Shown here: positions 43,900 to 56,067 of the stretch, one piece after another
Position numbering within the stretch: the first letter of the stretch is position 1
Layout of the letters: each line of letters opens with the position of its first letter
DNA from: Lunularia cruciata
Taxonomy: Eukaryota > Streptophyta > Marchantiopsida > Lunulariales > Lunulariaceae
Length of the DNA stretch: 64,000 bases
Assembly: GCA_948567375.1 (NCBI GenBank)
Contig: OX419759.1
Span: forward strand, 16,522,744-16,586,743
Direction of reading: 5' to 3'
Notes under the pieces: generated by a model
Seen by the model: the letters and a program-made list of their open reading frames with translations, nothing else
What the model was told of the DNA's origin: nothing
Database searches by the model: none
Translations under genes and position numbers: made by a program

Positions 43900-45890
43900 T
43901 GTGCATCTTTTTACTAGTCTACTTCTTTGGATCCAATTAAAAACTTAAAATTGGAAAAAGGACTATTGGTAAATGGTACTTGGCCCAGATGTTGGAGTTT
44001 CAAGAGCAATGATCTTACACTCAAAATTTGTAGAAAATTAGCTAATGGCTAAAATCAAGGCCATCTTCAACAATAAGAGGTCAAAGAACAAGGAGTGGAG
44101 GGTAGCCAATTACAAATAACCTTCACAAAGAGCCATAGTGGAGATAGTTATGAAAACTTTCAAACCCAAATGAACCACCTATTTGACAAATGGCCAGGCT
44201 ATATTTTTTATTACATGTACTCAAGGGACCATGTAGATTGGGCATAAATGTTTGATTGACAAGCCAAGATCTTGCACAAAGAGTTTTTGGAGGACAAAGG
44301 CACTACTTACCTTGCTCTATTTGCTATACACTACTACATGGGAACCAACCTCCTAATCAAAGAAGAAAGGATGAGGTTCCACACCCACTTTCATCTTGTA
44401 GGTTATTTTTTATGACCAACCTAAAGGATCAACATTGATTGCCAAGTACAAAGTGGCAGATGTTGAATTTGTAAGAATAGGCCTTTTTTTGCTTGTGGTT
44501 AAGGAGTTGGCAAAGCCAAATGCTGCCAAGAGGAAGAACATCACCCCAAAGAAGTAACCTTCCTTAGCTAAGAAGCCAAGAGCCAACACTTAGGTACTTG
44601 AGGTATCCTCTTTAGAAGCAAAAGTTGAGGATATGAGAATAATGACTACACAGAGGAGGAACAAGGATCTTTTACCCTTCAAGCATCAACCTCCACTTCA
44701 AAAGAAAACTAAGAAGAAAAAAAAAGCATGGAAGGATGCGCAATCTATTCCAAACTTGTGGGACCAAGACATAGGGAAGTGGCATGTTGAAAAAGAAGAA
44801 GATATGATAGAAGAAGTGGCAATGCTCAAATAGGCATCTTTGAGCATCATCAAGATTGAGCCATGTGCTTGAATACCCAAGAAATTTGACCTAAAGTTCC
44901 AAATAAAGCCAAAGTCCTACAACCAAAAGATCATCAAATCACAAATCATGCAAATTAGGAGTATGTCACCATTGATGTTGATGTCCCGGGTCCTACATCA
45001 AAGCATAAACAACACTCAGAGTACAATCCACTGTTTCAATGAGAGTTCAAGAAGGAGCAAGTTTTATGATACACCCAATAGGAGTGGCACTATAGTTGAT
45101 GGAAGTGCTATTGCCTCAATACCAAGTCAAATGACTTGAAATTATGGAATACACCACATAGTTTAAAACATGCATAAACAAGTCTACACATGGAAGGCTA
45201 TAGAAGACACTATCAAGGCAAATTAGCAAAGGCCAAAGACTTGTACAAGGAGGAAGCAACCAAGGTAGGTGCCTTGCTATAGGAGAATTAAGAACTTAAG
45301 AGAAGGAGTGCCACCTTGGTGAACTAGCATGACCACCAAGTTGAGGAGACTCAATATGTGCAAGATGAGTTGATGACACTCCAAATTGAGCATGATCAAC
45401 AAAAGAAGGAAGCCAAGGACCAATTTTGTGGCAAGTGCTAAGAGTTGGAGAACACTCAGAGTGATTGAAGGAAGGCCATGATCAATTTGTCACCTTAGAG
45501 TTACAAATGCAAGAATATTGGCAAGAGGTGGCATTGCAATTGAGTTGCCTAACCAAGGATTTTGAAGAAGAGAAAGCTAAGCAAGCAGAGAGTATCTACT
45601 TGCATGACCTATAGAGAATAGAGTAGGATTCTTTGACCAAGCAGAGGGAAGAGGATTGGCTTAGGGTAAGCCATCAGATAGAGGAGGTGTGGAATTTCTT
45701 TGTAGAGAACTTGAGAGAAGGATGACAACTTTAAGCACTACAAACAAAGCATCACAAGCTCAAGTTCAAGGTGGAGAGGTTGGAGAATCAAGTCTACAAG
45801 GAAGAGAGAATAAGCTTGTTGACCTTGAGATAGTACACCGACAAAAAATTCACAAAAATCTGCCATACCTACTTGTAAGAAATAGCTAGG
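43900..45890 (+). pseudogene. Family E ORF, plus-strand copy 2
   Basis: A fragmentary frame begins KAIFNNKRSKNKEWRVANYK and has FKPK, TTYLTNGQAIFF near 44.15 kb, the counterpart of the block at 1.34-1.40 kb. Then comes a basic stretch with QKKTKKKKKAWKDAQ (44.70 kb), a spacer, and from 45.2 kb a coiled coil containing DELMTLQIEHDQQKKEAKDQ and LCRELERRM. The order N-terminal block, charged linker, coiled coil is the same as in copy 1. Many stops and shifts are present. Confidence 0.5.
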
Positions 45891-46084
45891 TACCAAGCTC
45901 AAACCAATCAGTTAATTAGGTACCTAATAGGCAAGTGTAGTTCAACATCCCCAAAAATCTAGGCCAAAGGCACTCCTCCTAAAGGAAGCCCTTTATAAAC
46001 ACTAGCACTTTACCAGATCTAGTTGTTACTTGGAGTTGTACAATAGTCAATAGTTGGAGTTATATAGTAGATAGTACTAAGAAT

Positions 46085-46165
46085 TTTTTAGATCAAGAAA
46101 AGGCAACCACATAGGAAAAAAAAGGATGGGAAGACCCCATCAAGCCGTACAAGGGAGAGACAAAA
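46085..46165 (-). repeat. Putative LINE 3'-end copy (minus strand)
   Basis: On the minus strand: CTTGTACGGCTTGATGGGGT, CTTCCCATCC, TATGTGGTTGCCTTTTCTT. The same block in the same order is at 59.53-59.58 kb and 61.56-61.61 kb. It can fold as GATGGG with CCCATC. Family E-like DNA lies on both sides. Confidence 0.5.
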
Positions 46166-46169
46166 GAAG

Positions 46170-47090
46170 TAACATGGGTTTACTTCATGAGAAGTGCACT
46201 TGGAGTTGTACATGACTTTGGAGTTGTATGTCCAAATGTTGTAGGATAAAAGTAGATTATGGAAAAGGCCTAACACCTTTCCTAACACGTGTTGGGTGCT
46301 TAATCAACCTATATGTGATTAAGATAAGGTAGGGTTAGGATATTAAGCAAGTGATGTACAGTTTAGATTAGGATTTTCAAGAGATCCACTTGGGCTTCTG
46401 ATCCAATTGGATCAAAGCTAGAAAAGCTACTTGAAGCTGAGTACTAAAGGCACTCATGTTTTTTTTTCAAACATTGATTATAAGTAAAGAGTGCTTTGAA
46501 TTCTTTGCAAGTTATATGTCTTCTATTTATGTGTTATCAATATGTCTAAGCAAGAGTAGAGGTGAGGAATTTTTCAATAAGGTCTCAAGTGCTAAGTACC
46601 AAGTAGGTACTCACTATTGATCATGGTGTGCACTAAAGGATCCAAAGGGTGAACCTATGCAAGGAGAGGATTGGGAAATTCACTGAAAGGGTTGCACCAT
46701 GGCAAACACCTTTGAAATTCAACCAACATAAATTAAACCTTGTAATTTGTGCCTTCTAGGAAAGATGGAACACACTTGCAATGATGAAAATTGTCAAATG
46801 GAGCGGTACTCAAATTGAAGTGAGCCATCATTGTCATGAGCAATCCTGATTAGAACTTGGAGTGAAAATCATACCTTTATTTTATTTTTGTTGAAGTTTG
46901 CCATAATGGGTAATGTTACCCTCTTTTGGGAGTGGTTCATGCCCAAGTGGTTAAATAGGAAATAACAAACAAACTATGACATTGTGGCACTTTGCTTCAT
47001 TCTTAGTCATTTCCAAATTTTATCCTTGTAGGAACAACCTATTCATGCTAATTATATTATTAGTACATTGACATTTGGTTATCATAGTAG
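46170..47090 (+). repeat. Family E LTR-like region
   Basis: Contains TTGGGTGCTTAATCAACCTA near 46.29 kb and TAGGAACAACCTATT near 47.03 kb, both shared with the tail at 47.59-48.33 kb and, more weakly, 3.3-4.1 kb. The minus-strand frame at 46088-46288 is a shadow plus the LINE-end block. Confidence 0.4.
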
Positions 47091-47420
47091 TGATCTTGAA
47101 CAAGCACTTGGAGGAGTAGAAATTGAAGGCTATCAAGTAAATGGAGGAAGCTCAAGATCAGTTTATAGGGATGTTAGAGGAATCTATTCAAGGGAAGGTA
47201 ACAAAAGCAGAGTTACATGAGTTGAATTTGCAAGTAAAAATTTGAAGGGAAAGATATACAAATAAGAAAGAATGGACCAGCTAGTTATTAAAGTTCAATA
47301 AGAAGTTCATTGAGATTTTTGATACATATTTGTTAAAAATAGTATGTTACAAGGAGCAAATTTAGCCCCTCATGAGGAATGTTAAAGCCAAAGGTAGTTC
47401 TTGGTAGTAATGCTTTAGGC
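47091..47420 (+). pseudogene. Family E coiled-coil fragment, copy 3
   Basis: Reads MEEAQDQFIGMLEESIQGKV, TKAELHELNLQVK, then KKEWTS. The middle matches KVEGKLEEARLHELKLLVQE of copy 1. It is flanked on both sides by family E LTR-like DNA, so it is a collapsed copy. Confidence 0.45.
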
Positions 47421-47589
47421 CAAAGTCACTTTAGTGAAAGAAGTTCTTCATAGTTGTAGGTTCTTTAGAGTAGGAAGCAATCCAAATACTTGTTAACATT
47501 TAGAGTAGATGTAAACATATGAATAGAAATTCCAAAGAGGACAAACTTGTGAGTTTTGTTTGAGGAAGAATTAATACTTTCCATGATAG

Positions 47590-48350
47590 GTGTAAGGTGC
47601 CTAATTAACCTACATGTAAGAAGATAAGATAAGACAAAGATATGATTCTCAAATGTATAGTGAGGATGAGCCAAGAAGATCTTCAACTTTCCTTAACAAT
47701 TAGCTACATTTGGCTAAGAGAAGGGAATATAAGGCTTTGGCCTAAGTGTAAATATTCATTCATTCTCTTAATCATGGTAAAACAAAAGAGCAAAAAGTTC
47801 TCCATTCTTGTTGCCTTAATCCTGATTATTGGTAGCTATCTTTTTAGAGTAGAGGAGAGGAACTTTGTAGTAGGAACATATGTGCTTGAGTGTGGAAAAA
47901 TATTTATGGTTGATTGGAGTGTGTAATCCCTAAGGTTCTGAAGGAGCAAAGCAATGCCTTGATAGATCAAAATGAGTTGTAGTATTGAAATTACAATAGA
48001 CACAAAAATCAAATACTAATTGCCAATGCAAAGAGACCTTTTTAGTTGTGCTTTATGAGAAGTGTAGTATATAGCCTTTGTAGTTTATGTTTTTGTAATG
48101 AAGTGGCTAGTCCAGGTTTGGTGAATCATCACTTTTAGGATGAATTTGGAATCTATTTATAGTGAAAATGATTACTTTAATTTTCTATTTGTTGTATAGG
48201 AGGTGACACTTTACTCTTTTTGCCCAATAAGTTAAATACATAATAATAAAGAAACTACAAGGTAGTGATACTTCTCTTCAATTCTAGTCATTTAAGACAC
48301 ATATCCTTAAGGGAACAACCTATTACTTACTATTATATCACTTTTGGTTT
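47590..48350 (+). repeat. Family E LTR-like tail
   Basis: Blocks AAGGTGCCTAATTAACCTAC (47.59 kb), GCAATGCCTTGATAGATC (47.96 kb) and AAGGGAACAACCTATTACTT (48.31 kb) match other E copies. The 94-codon frame at 47642-47926 inside it has no recognisable product. Confidence 0.45.
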
Positions 48351-49038
48351 GATATTGGATTTATCATAAAGGTCAAGGAATTTATTACTTTTCAAGCTTA
48401 CACCTTGACACAATTATAAACATTCCTTATAGATACAATAGCAATGATTTTAAGCACAACTATACCAAGCCATTCTAAGTAGTATATTCTTGACATATTT
48501 TCTAGCTTCAAGACAATTAACATATCAACTTGTTAGACTCTTTTGATATTCTACACATCATAAAATTTAAATGTTTAAAAAGAAAGTTTTAAAGAATAAT
48601 GGAGGAGAGAAGACTACATGATTGGGTGAGTTCATTTAATTACTTAATTCTCAATTGCTTCAATTTTCATGCTTCCTTATATTTTCTTTAGAAACTTGTT
48701 TTATCTCATTTTGAATATGCTCTAACCTTTTTCTTAGTACGCTCTAACTTTTTTTTCCCATGTATAGGCATAAGACAATTATATGATACTTTGGTGGATC
48801 TCATATTGAACACTAATTTGACTATATAATGATCAATTACTAGATAAGAGAAGGAATCCAATCCATAAATAACTTCACTTTAAGGAAAGACAAGTACAAA
48901 GAAGTAGATCCTCTAGTTGATGGTGAGATATCTAACTATGGTCCAAAAGCTTAAACATCTAGATAATGATGTCCCAATCAACATATATCAAGAGCATGAA
49001 GATGTATTATTTGATCACTATGCATTTTAGTGTGGAAG
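48351..49038. other. AT-rich DNA, nothing recognised
   Basis: No frame longer than 60 codons and no match to the repeat families in this window. Confidence 0.4.
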
Positions 49039-49652
49039 TGTAATACTCCAAGGACAAGAGAATCCTCAAGAGAAACACAAGAGGAAAAATACAAAGCTCA
49101 GACTCAATACAGACTCAATACTTTGATGCTTGAAACAACATCTTGTTTATTATATAGCAAAGAGGATCCCCTCAAAAGAAGCTCCACACTTGGATTGGAT
49201 ATATGGATTGGTGACATATCAACAAGCTCTATCCTTAAATTAGTTTCATGGATGAGTGATATGTTGGCCTTTATCGTATCTGGTTGGTCAAATAGGTTTT
49301 ACCAAGGGAATCTTTTGGGGACCTTCCCATAGGAAGCTCAAAATTGCATGGTGAGGTGCCATTAGGAAGCTCTCAATGAGACAATTAGTGGGAGGAAAAG
49401 CCTTGCCTTTTGGCTTGAAGGAAACAATTTTTTCCATTTTCAATGCCTAATTCATCTGTTTAGGTCTCCAAAATTGACTTTGGAGTTTTCAGGGTGTTTT
49501 CTGCTCCTTCACTATTAGTGGAAGTACTCTTTTGGTGACACCTTCATCTGATCTACTTAGTCCATTATATATAACATCAACATTCTAAACATTCTAGATG
49601 TTACCAAGCAAATTTCCATATCTAGATAACGTGTCTAGCTACTAGTATTAGA
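49039..49652 (-). mobile_element. Solo LTR of family A, short form, minus strand (614 bp)
   Basis: Begins TGTAATACTCCAAGGACAAG, the complement of the A LTR end, and finishes CTAGTATTAGA, the complement of its start with one change in the terminal ACA. Only one internal 156-bp unit is present. Flanks GGAAG (49034-49038) and AGAAG (49653-49657) agree at four of five bases, consistent with a worn target duplication. The 100-codon plus-strand frame at 49030-49332 is a shadow. Confidence 0.8.
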
Positions 49653-49659
49653 AGAAGCT

Positions 49660-50330
49660 TCAAGGTTATTTCTAGTGGTAGGTTCCACAAGGAAAAAAGT
49701 TTAGATGGAGAGATGCATTGTGATAGCATCTTTAGTAGTTCCAGATGTAATAGTGTAGACATAAATATAATAATTGGTGGTAAGATAGTAATTCATTCTA
49801 GTAGTATGGTTAGTCATTCATAGATGGGAAAAAGAGAAAACATATGTAGAAGCATATTAAGAGATCAAGACAATGATCATTTTGATGTATTATTTAAGTA
49901 GGAGATTATATATATATATGTTACTTTAAGAAATACTGAAGATAATATCCTAGCAAAAAAATTTACTTCAATATGCAAAACCTTTTGTCCATTCTATTCT
50001 TATAATATAGAATTTTATCTCTTTTTATCTATTATATTGTGATTATTTTATGAGTTTTAGAATATTAATTGGAAATAATAAATAAATTTCATAATTTTCT
50101 TCAAAAATATTAATTTAGTAAAAATAAAATCTGATGAAAATAGAACTAAAAAAATTTAATGAGATACATACTAAACCCTACTATGGTGATGCATAGTGGG
50201 ATGGCATCTAGATGTCACTATTGCAAGGGTGTCATTATCTCAAAATGTGCATAGTAAATTTTTCTATAATGGGATATTGCTTGGTTATACAAATGGAATT
50301 GCACATCATACTCTAAACCATACAATTTAA
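49660..50330. other. AT-rich DNA, nothing recognised
   Basis: Very AT-rich from 49.9 to 50.2 kb, with a TATATATATA run near 49911. No coding potential. Confidence 0.4.
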
Positions 50331-50379
50331 GAGCAATAGCAAAGGATGCCAAGCAAGCATGATTGACCCTTGATTAGAA

Positions 50380-50960
50380 ACTAAGCATTACTTACTATGT
50401 CAATGTTGGTAGAAACCAAAGTGAGTATGCTCTTCACTTCAAAGTATCCCACCCAATGGTGAACAAATTTATGAAAGATTTGGACATGATCATAGAAAAC
50501 ATTGATCAATTGGTTGCCAATAGGTGTAAGAAGAGCCACATGCTAGCTCTCTATGGCTCTTTAGAAGACATATTGCATCAGTGCCACACTTGAGTTCAAG
50601 TCAATGCACCAAATCTGAATATCATAGGTAATATTCTTCAAAGCAAAGCTAGAGAGTTCAATAACAAAATCTTGAATGCTTATGTTGACAATCTTACCAT
50701 GGTGCTTAAGCAATTTATGGTCAACTCCAAGGTGTCAAATGGTTGGCTCAAAAATTATCTGACCTAGAAAGGAACCATTGGTAGGCACCATTGCAATGAG
50801 CATAGCTCAATAAACCATGTAGCATTCAAGAAGAGGCTAGCTAATATTTGCTAGTATTTGGAAAACATCCTATTGGAAAACATTTGGAACATTCATGAAA
50901 CCGCATTATACCATCATACCACTTCTTCACAACTACATGGCAAGATGGGTCTTTGATGGT
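50380..50960 (+). pseudogene. Unrecognised decayed ORF
   Basis: One plus-strand frame is coding-like for over 150 codons with few stops: YYVNVGRNQSEYALHFKVSH, MVNKFMKDLDMIIENIDQLV, NIIGNILQSKAREFNNKILN, VAFKKRLANI. It resembles the helical style of family E but I find no shared block. It lies directly before the LTR of element C2. It may be part of another retroelement gag or a gene fragment. Confidence 0.3.
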
Positions 50961-51097
50961 GCATCTACATCATTGTATCAAGAGGAAGGTGAGGCAATAT
51001 TTCAAAACACTTTTTTATTCTTCTTGAAAATTGCAGTTTTCATGTATTTGCAGCAAAGGTTTGGTTCCAAATAGTTTTATGAAGATGTTGTTTATAT

Positions 51098-51921
51098 TTT
51101 GTCACAACATTTGTAGTGCCAAAGCTAGATTGCTTAAACATTGGAGTGGTAGTGTTGGTAGTCATAGGTATTTTGGCAATTACTCATGGACTACTTATTG
51201 GTGGTCCAATTTTATGTTAGGGATGTTGATCACATGGTGGGCCCACCGTCACTTGCACCACCAGATGTGCCATCAATGATGCTATTAGGGCTAGAGACTA
51301 GGTCAAGCAAAGGGTATACCTTCAAAGTGCAACTCCAAAGAGCTCACTTCTTTAATATTTAGCCTTCAAGGTCCTGGCTATGATGGACAAATACCAACAA
51401 GCATCACTTGGAGTCTCTTAGCTAGATTGGTTTGATTGTAATCAGTGCTTGATTGCTGGTAGAATGCTGAGTGAAGGATTGAGTACAAAAATGGAGTCAA
51501 TTTGAGATAGTGGGTGTTCAATTTGAGCCCAAGAGGTGAAATCAAGGTCAATTTAGTGAAAATTCACTAGAGTTGAGATTCAATAGAAGCTTTGAGGTAT
51601 AGGGTTATGAGGTAGAGAGGTTACAAAGCCTATAAGGGCTAGCAAGCCAACTTGATGACATGAGGCTAGCTAGTTTAGATGAGTTTTTGGTCACCATTTG
51701 GCAAAATCTGCCCACTCTTTTGGATGGTGTACAATAGGGTTTAAACCCTAGATCTTTGGTTTCTAGACTAGTTCCCTAGCCCATTGGTCCACCTTCATTT
51801 GTTATCTTAGTGACTGTTCCACTGACCTATACACATGTAGCTTTGGGTAGGAGAGGAAATTTGATCCTATTCTTGATGATCTTGGTAACTTAGGAAGTAG
51901 GTAGACACCCCTATTATGTCA
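51098..51921 (+). repeat. LTR of element C2 (824 bp)
   Basis: TGTCACAACATTTG to TTATGTCA. Blocks TGGGCCCACCGTCACTTGCA, AGAGCTCACTTCTTT and AGGCTAGCTAGTTTAGA match C1. It is followed by the primer site TGGTGGTAGAGTCAATC at 51931. Confidence 0.65.
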
Positions 51922-52429
51922 GTAACCAAATGGTGGTAGAGTCAATCTAGTGTTGATTTTTGAGATAGGAGGTTTTTTTTTAGACTTGTTGTGATTGCAC
52001 TCCCTTCATTCTCTACTTCCTATTTGAGCACCTTGTTTGTGTGAGATGCCTTGACTTTAGAGCGTTGGTGCTCTAGTGTATGCTTGATAGTGAGCCTAAA
52101 GTGATGACAAATCAAACAATCTAAGTTTCTCTTTGGTGAGGTAGGAAATGATGACTTGCAAATCATGAGAGTGCATGTTGTGATTGCAATTACAGGTCAT
52201 CCTTTCCCCTAGTGTACTTGTTGTAGTTAGAGCTACATTAGTGAGTGGTGTTCAGTTGGTGTTGGCACTTGATGGTGATCCTTGGTGGGGTACTTATGGT
52301 GGTTATGGTTGTTGTGTGAGTTACATTGTCATGATGGAGTTCTTTGGAGATTCCAAAGGAGATAGAATTGCATTACATAATGGGTTTGCCCGGAGTGGCA
52401 CTTGGTATCTACCTATATCTCAAGTCCTA

Positions 52430-55265
52430 GTGACTTTGATTTGGAGTTTGATGTAGGAGTTGATTCAACTGAGAGTACATATGGTGTATCCGTTCTATTG
52501 TTGTGAGACACGGACAAGATTTATGAGACCTCCAAAGGCCCTTGGTCCTATTCTAGTATAGTGGGTACTATTGAGTTGGATGACTTCATCCAAAAGTTTG
52601 ATAGTTGGTGTGATCTACAACATATACGGAACCCAACTTTGATCATACCCTTCATGGCATAGAAGGGGTTGTTTTAGCACTTGTAAGGTCTAAAAATGGA
52701 TGACTATCATGAGTTCAAAAGAGTTCACTTGGAAGAGATCAAGCTATGGAGACAATATTGGTCTCCAAACTACATCTTCATCACTTCAGGCTTGGTTGCT
52801 AGGAGCAATACCCACAAGTTCTAGCTCTATTAGCATTGGTGGTTCTAATGGAGGTGCACTAGTGGGAGATGGTGCTACTATGAGTGAGGGTACCACTAAA
52901 GGAGGTGTTGTAGTATGAGGGTTTAACTGCAAGGTGGAGTTCTTCCAATGCTTGAGGTTGAACTACCAAGGAGTGCAGATTGACAAGTTGAGGAGCTTGC
53001 AAGAGTTCCAATGGAAGGCTAGAGAGAGCCTTTACAAGGTATAGACTTGCATGAGATGGTTGATCAGTTTCACCTAGGGAGTTATTGAGGCCCAAGTAGT
53101 CCATTTTTTGGTATGGCATCTTGGACAAGGAGTTACAATGTAGAGTATGTGCTACTAGATTGTTATAGTGTACTTCACCTACTTTGGCAATGGTTTTTAG
53201 TTTGGCTGAGCGCATTGAGCTCAACATGGTGGAGGAGAGAGTGATGACATCTAGATTTGGTACGGAAACCTCATCTACAATTGTTACTTCTTCTAGAGTG
53301 CACCAAGCCATGTTGGTTTTCAAGAACTGTAATACCTATTTTATGCATGTATGTGTTATTAAGATATTTAGTTTGGTATTATAAGTACTTGAGAGAGATT
53401 ATTTATATAGAGATAAAGGATGGTTTACATTAGTAATAATAAGTTAACTAAGATAACTAAGATAGAGAGGACCTTACTTTAGAGAAAATAGAAGAGATGA
53501 GCACCACTATTTTGGATTCTAATGTGTTGACTTGGTATTATTCTTAGGTGTTTGACTTTCTGGAAAGAGTTGAGAACTCACAAGCCTTTTTTTTCTATAG
53601 TCCAAAGATAGCACATGTGAAAATATCTTTGACTTGGTGGTTAGGTCAAGATAAGGTTATATGCTTAAGGGAATATTCCCATGAGTATAGATATTCTTTT
53701 AGCTTTTTGACTTTATTTGAATTTTATCTTAGTAACTTGATTTACTCTAGTAATTAGTAACTTTGGTGCATAAATATGTCACAAGTATATAAACTAGGGG
53801 TGAGGAAGTACTTATCATCCTTTCATTTGCAACTATCTCTCTCTCATTTGAGTTCTCTAGTGAGCAATGTCTTGAGTCTTGGAGTGTTAGCCTTGGAGGA
53901 GTATGATGGAGTTGGATTTCCTTGCCTTCTTAGTCCATGGTATGTTACAATAATAGCCATCAGAAGTTCATCCTAAGTGAGAGACAAGCCAACTCATAGA
54001 ATAGAGTGGAGAGCCTAAATCCTATAGAGCAAGTGGAGGGCCTAGTGTAGCTAGACATTACCTTCATTTTTAGGTCAACAATAGCCAATGAGTGGTGGTG
54101 TTGCTTTTTGGGCTTGAGGTGGACCTCACCACACCATACCACAAGAGAGAGTGCACTCAAGGTAGCGGACATTATAACTCTAGTGCATCATAGCTAGCAT
54201 AGAGACAATGTGACCATTGCCACAAATTTGGTCACACTAGTGACCACTGCTTTGACCTTCACCCAAATTTACGGAGTGGTAGGGCAACTATGGTAGGTGG
54301 TAGAGGAGCTCCAAGTCATAGGCCGAGGTGGTAGAGGTGGGATAGACAATCCACATCTTATAGGGATGCAATACCTAATCTTGCTTCTAATACAACCATG
54401 GCTGCTCAAATTGGGTTGTTGGAGTAGAGATTAGGTACCATGGCCATAGCTCAAGGAGATTGGATTCAAGAGCTAAGGTTTCCACTTCTTATGTTGATGA
54501 TAGAGACATCTTGGACTTTATGTGTGGAGCAGCATAAGTAGATGTATCTACCTCAATGACTAGGAATGCAGTACGTGCTCCAAAGCCTAGAGGAGCATCA
54601 TTGGAGTTGGACCCATAAAGAAGGAAGGTTGGTAGACATGTCAGACTCCCCTAGTCTTTCACACTCTTTGAGGTACTACAAACAACATTCATAGCTCCTA
54701 TACATCATAGTGTAGGTATGGTAGTGGTGATGGAGTGCATGATAGACTAGATGCTAGTCAGCTACCTACTACTACAAAGATTGAGTCTAGCATGATGTTG
54801 GGTGCGGCTTGATTGATTATGCACTTCCCTTTATTCTCAACCAATGATATGTTTACATTGGTAGTTGATCCAACTCCAATGTTTTGATTGGTTGCCACAC
54901 TTTGTGAGAGTAAGGATGGTATGGTTCTTATTAGAGTAGAGGTGGTTAGTAGATAGTAGAGCTGACTTGGTTGAGGAGCATAGGATCCACTCAATTACTA
55001 ATGGTTATGTCAAGCAATAGTAACTAGATTGGAGGAGTTACCAGCTAGACATGCCTTTGAACGAGTGTTGTTCACACCTAGAGTTGTCCTATTGAATAAC
55101 TAGAGGGAGAACTTTTGGTGGGACCTTCAAGGAAGGTCTATACACCATAGAGTGTCTTATTATACCCTAGTATGTAGCCCTTTATCTTGGAGAAGGCTTC
55201 AATTTTTGGTCTAGAACTACGGAAGATCAATGTGGAGGGATATCCATTTTAGATCTACACATCTC
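52430..55265 (+). pseudogene. Element C2 gag-protease
   Basis: Matches C1 along its whole length: VGTIELDDFIQ followed by FDSWCDLQ, KGLF with a TAG at the same place as C1, DKLRSLQEF, LAERIELNMVEERVMTS, then after LTR B3 the zinc region (GHTSDHCFDLHP-like) and a protease-like end with CPF, a TAG and the QTSLGG region degraded. The second zinc motif has CDHCHKFGHTSDHC, a better CCHC than in C1. Several frameshifts and stops. Removing LTR B3 and one GAAC copy restores the alignment with C1 exactly. Confidence 0.7.
53328..53998 (+). mobile_element. Solo LTR B3 (671 bp) inside C2 gag
   Basis: TGTAATACCTATTTTATGCA to AACTCATA. Flanks GAAC (53324-53327) and GAAT (53999-54002). A TATA box TATATAAA lies near 53788. 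The C1 sequence without insertion aligns across the site without gain or loss when one 4-bp copy is removed. Confidence 0.85.
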
Positions 55266-55335
55266 TAGCATGTGATTCTACATAATACATCACATGTGGA
55301 GATCTCATTGTCCAGATTCAACATGGTCATCTAAC

Positions 55336-56067
55336 TAATAGCTTTGTAGTGAGAGCCCGAAGCCCAAGGTATTTGAAGGCAAGAATCTCTCAAGTGCAAT
55401 GGAGAATTTTTTGTTTGACTACAAATTTATTTTGAAACTAAAAATCTTCAAGATAAACGGAAAAAAAATTCTCTTGGCTTCCAACCAATTGGATGGAGTA
55501 GCAAAGCTATGGTGGCAGTTCCAAGTGGAGCAAGCTAAATGGAAAATTGTTGCACCAATCTTGACATGTGTAGTATTCAAGAGTGTAATAATTGGTTGAT
55601 TCTAAGCCATAAATGTCACGCAAGTTACACAAGATAGGTTTGCAAAGTTAAAGTAGATTGGCTCTATAAAGAGCTACATCATGCAATTCTAAAACACCAT
55701 CATGCAGATTCTAGATATACTAGAATGTGAAATTTTGGATCAATTTGTGAGGGGCTTGAAGTCACAAACCAAACTAGAGATGACTATGCAAGAGCCAAAA
55801 CACTTGGAAGAAGCCATGCAGTTGGCTAAACGCTTTGATTCCTTGGTTGCAACAACTGGTTCATCAATCCATTCCTCCAACTTACATTTTAACGAATGTC
55901 TCTTTCATGGGTGATTCTTGCACCCAAGTTATAGCAAGTACACAACAGGTCCATTCTTGGATAGGACCTGCCATGTTGTTGGATGCTGCCAAAGTGGGAT
56001 CATGGGCTCATCATCTTTGTCTTTGGTGGATAAATTATTACCTAGAGAGTCTCTATAGCTGGTTTAT
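55336..56067 (+). pseudogene. Gag fragment of another gypsy-like element (D)
   Basis: In one frame: PKVFEGKNLSSAMENFLFDY, LASNQLDGVAKLWWQFQ, then FAKLK, SIKSYIMQF, CEILDQFVRGLKSQTKLEM and KHLEEAMQLAKRFDSL. This is the capsid region of a Ty3/gypsy Gag, the part that builds the particle. Four stops interrupt it. It is not related in detail to the A or C gag. It is cut on the right by a reversed A LTR; the sequence beyond (56.8-57.1 kb) is not clearly its continuation. Confidence 0.7.

Larger units (their letters stand above)
51098..55335 (+). mobile_element. Element C2: LTR plus gag-protease, 3' truncated
   Basis: Collinear with C1 from LTR through gag zinc motifs to the protease end, with solo LTR B3 inserted in gag. 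It ends about 50 bases beyond the protease at a junction with a different gag fragment. No RT, integrase or right LTR. It is more degraded than C1, with frameshifts. Confidence 0.75.
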
